Program-made: the position numbers and the translations under genes | Part shown: positions 63,374 through 64,000 of the stretch, piece after piece | How positions within the stretch are numbered: position 1 is the stretch's first letter | Layout of the letters: each line of letters opens with the position of its first letter | Assembly (NCBI GenBank): GCA_036873135.1 | Contig: JAPTYO010000007.1 | Coordinates: forward strand, 9,468,763 to 9,532,762 | Length of the DNA: 64,000 nucleotides | Source of the DNA: Clarkia xantiana subsp. parviflora | Taxonomy: Eukaryota > Streptophyta > Magnoliopsida > Myrtales > Onagraceae | Direction: 5' to 3' | Notes under the pieces: generated by a model | The model's input: the letters and a program-made list of their open reading frames with translations, nothing else | Databases searched by the model: none | Told to the model about the DNA's origin: nothing

Positions 63374-64000
63374 TTAGACAACCACCCTAAACCCAATATA
63401 CCGAAAATGTACAGCTCTAGTCTCCTACCCAACTCTAGTCTTTACCCCTATTTCTCTCTCTGAGAGTCTGAGCAGACCAACAAAATTGAGATGGGTATAC
63501 ATATCATTGAGATGATCCTTGTTAATATGAAATAAGCATGAAGTCATGCACCTATACAGCTACAAGACAATTCTATCTACTAACCTTTGAAGGATAAGTA
63601 AACACACATTTTTTGGGCATAAAACTTCATAAGTTCTTGTAAACATACAAGAAACTAACTGGACATATATCTTCTCAGCAGGTTACAAGATCCAGAAATG
63701 TAGTCTCATGACTAACAATGGGGATTCATTAAAATCTAATCTATCTTCTACTTCAAGACTGGTATATCAAACAGAAAGAAAAATGGCACGAGAGAAAAGA
63801 GAGAGTTGTATATATCTTATAACAAGAGTATGGCAATTTCGACTCTCTTCATATATAATAGTGCATATACAGACAACTCTCTTTTGTGGTGTTCACTATC
63901 AGCCACTATTTTCCAGTGTTCCAAGGGAAAATACAACCCGGACTAACCAATACAGACTAAACAGAAGTATACTTACATCCTTACATGACAATCTATCTAA

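Larger units (their letters stand above)
62790..64000 (-). other. Probable long intron of CLPP6
   Basis: No upstream exon of CLPP6 could be recognised here, so this is probably intron. It contains a SINE-like element and a small MITE. The remaining sequence shows nothing notable. Confidence 0.5.

Overview
This window is nuclear DNA from a flowering plant, most likely a eudicot. The protein-coding genes have many short AT-rich introns with GT..AG borders. They encode a cytosolic glutamine synthetase, polyol transporters, plant-type receptor kinases and a nuclear-encoded plastid Clp protease subunit. Long AT-rich spaces between the genes are packed with plant transposon families. There are no operons, no CRISPR array and no convincing tRNA or rRNA gene. 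I could not name the species.

Layout: 1-460 is the 3' end of an unrecognised low-copy or gag-like coding region. 2.2-17 kb is transposon territory: a 34-bp tandem repeat, a Mutator-type foldback element (3026-3710), a complete CACTA element with TTA target duplication (4450-10448) that carries a nested minus-strand Helitron (6662-8255), and a 4.1-kb plus-strand Helitron (12568-16698) carrying a broken VPS53 gene fragment. The host genes start at 17.7 kb: cytosolic glutamine synthetase (plus) and, tail to tail, a pfkB-family pseudouridine kinase (minus) with an N-terminal peroxisomal PTS2 signal. A copia retrotransposon with two identical 184-bp LTRs but decayed pol lies at 24456-27680.

Two same-strand paralogous polyol/monosaccharide transporters (28637-30973 and 41153-43011) form a cluster split by about 10 kb of repeats. 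These include a 10-bp-TSD MULE-type MITE, a Tourist-like MITE, a copia remnant and a second Helitron (36046-38375) whose 3' end is a 480-bp palindrome. Next comes a Pack-MULE with a 9-bp TSD and a BSK-like kinase fragment, nested in an older inverted-repeat element (43531-45448), then an LTR-element scrap with a tRNA-iMet-type primer site. The right side holds a transmembrane receptor-like kinase (plus, 50206-52638), a proline-rich extensin-like receptor kinase PERK (minus, 55831-58874) and the 3' six exons of CLPP6 (minus, 60509-62789), whose first exon or exons lie beyond the window or were not found.

The genes do not form one pathway. Glutamine synthetase assimilates ammonium in the cytosol, the pseudouridine kinase salvages modified nucleoside in peroxisomes, the transporters move sugar alcohols across a membrane, the two kinases act in cell-surface signalling, and CLPP6 works in the plastid stroma. 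What stands out is the nesting and gene capture among transposons. Exon borders were worked out by hand from splice sites, reading phase and remembered family sequences; no alignment was run.
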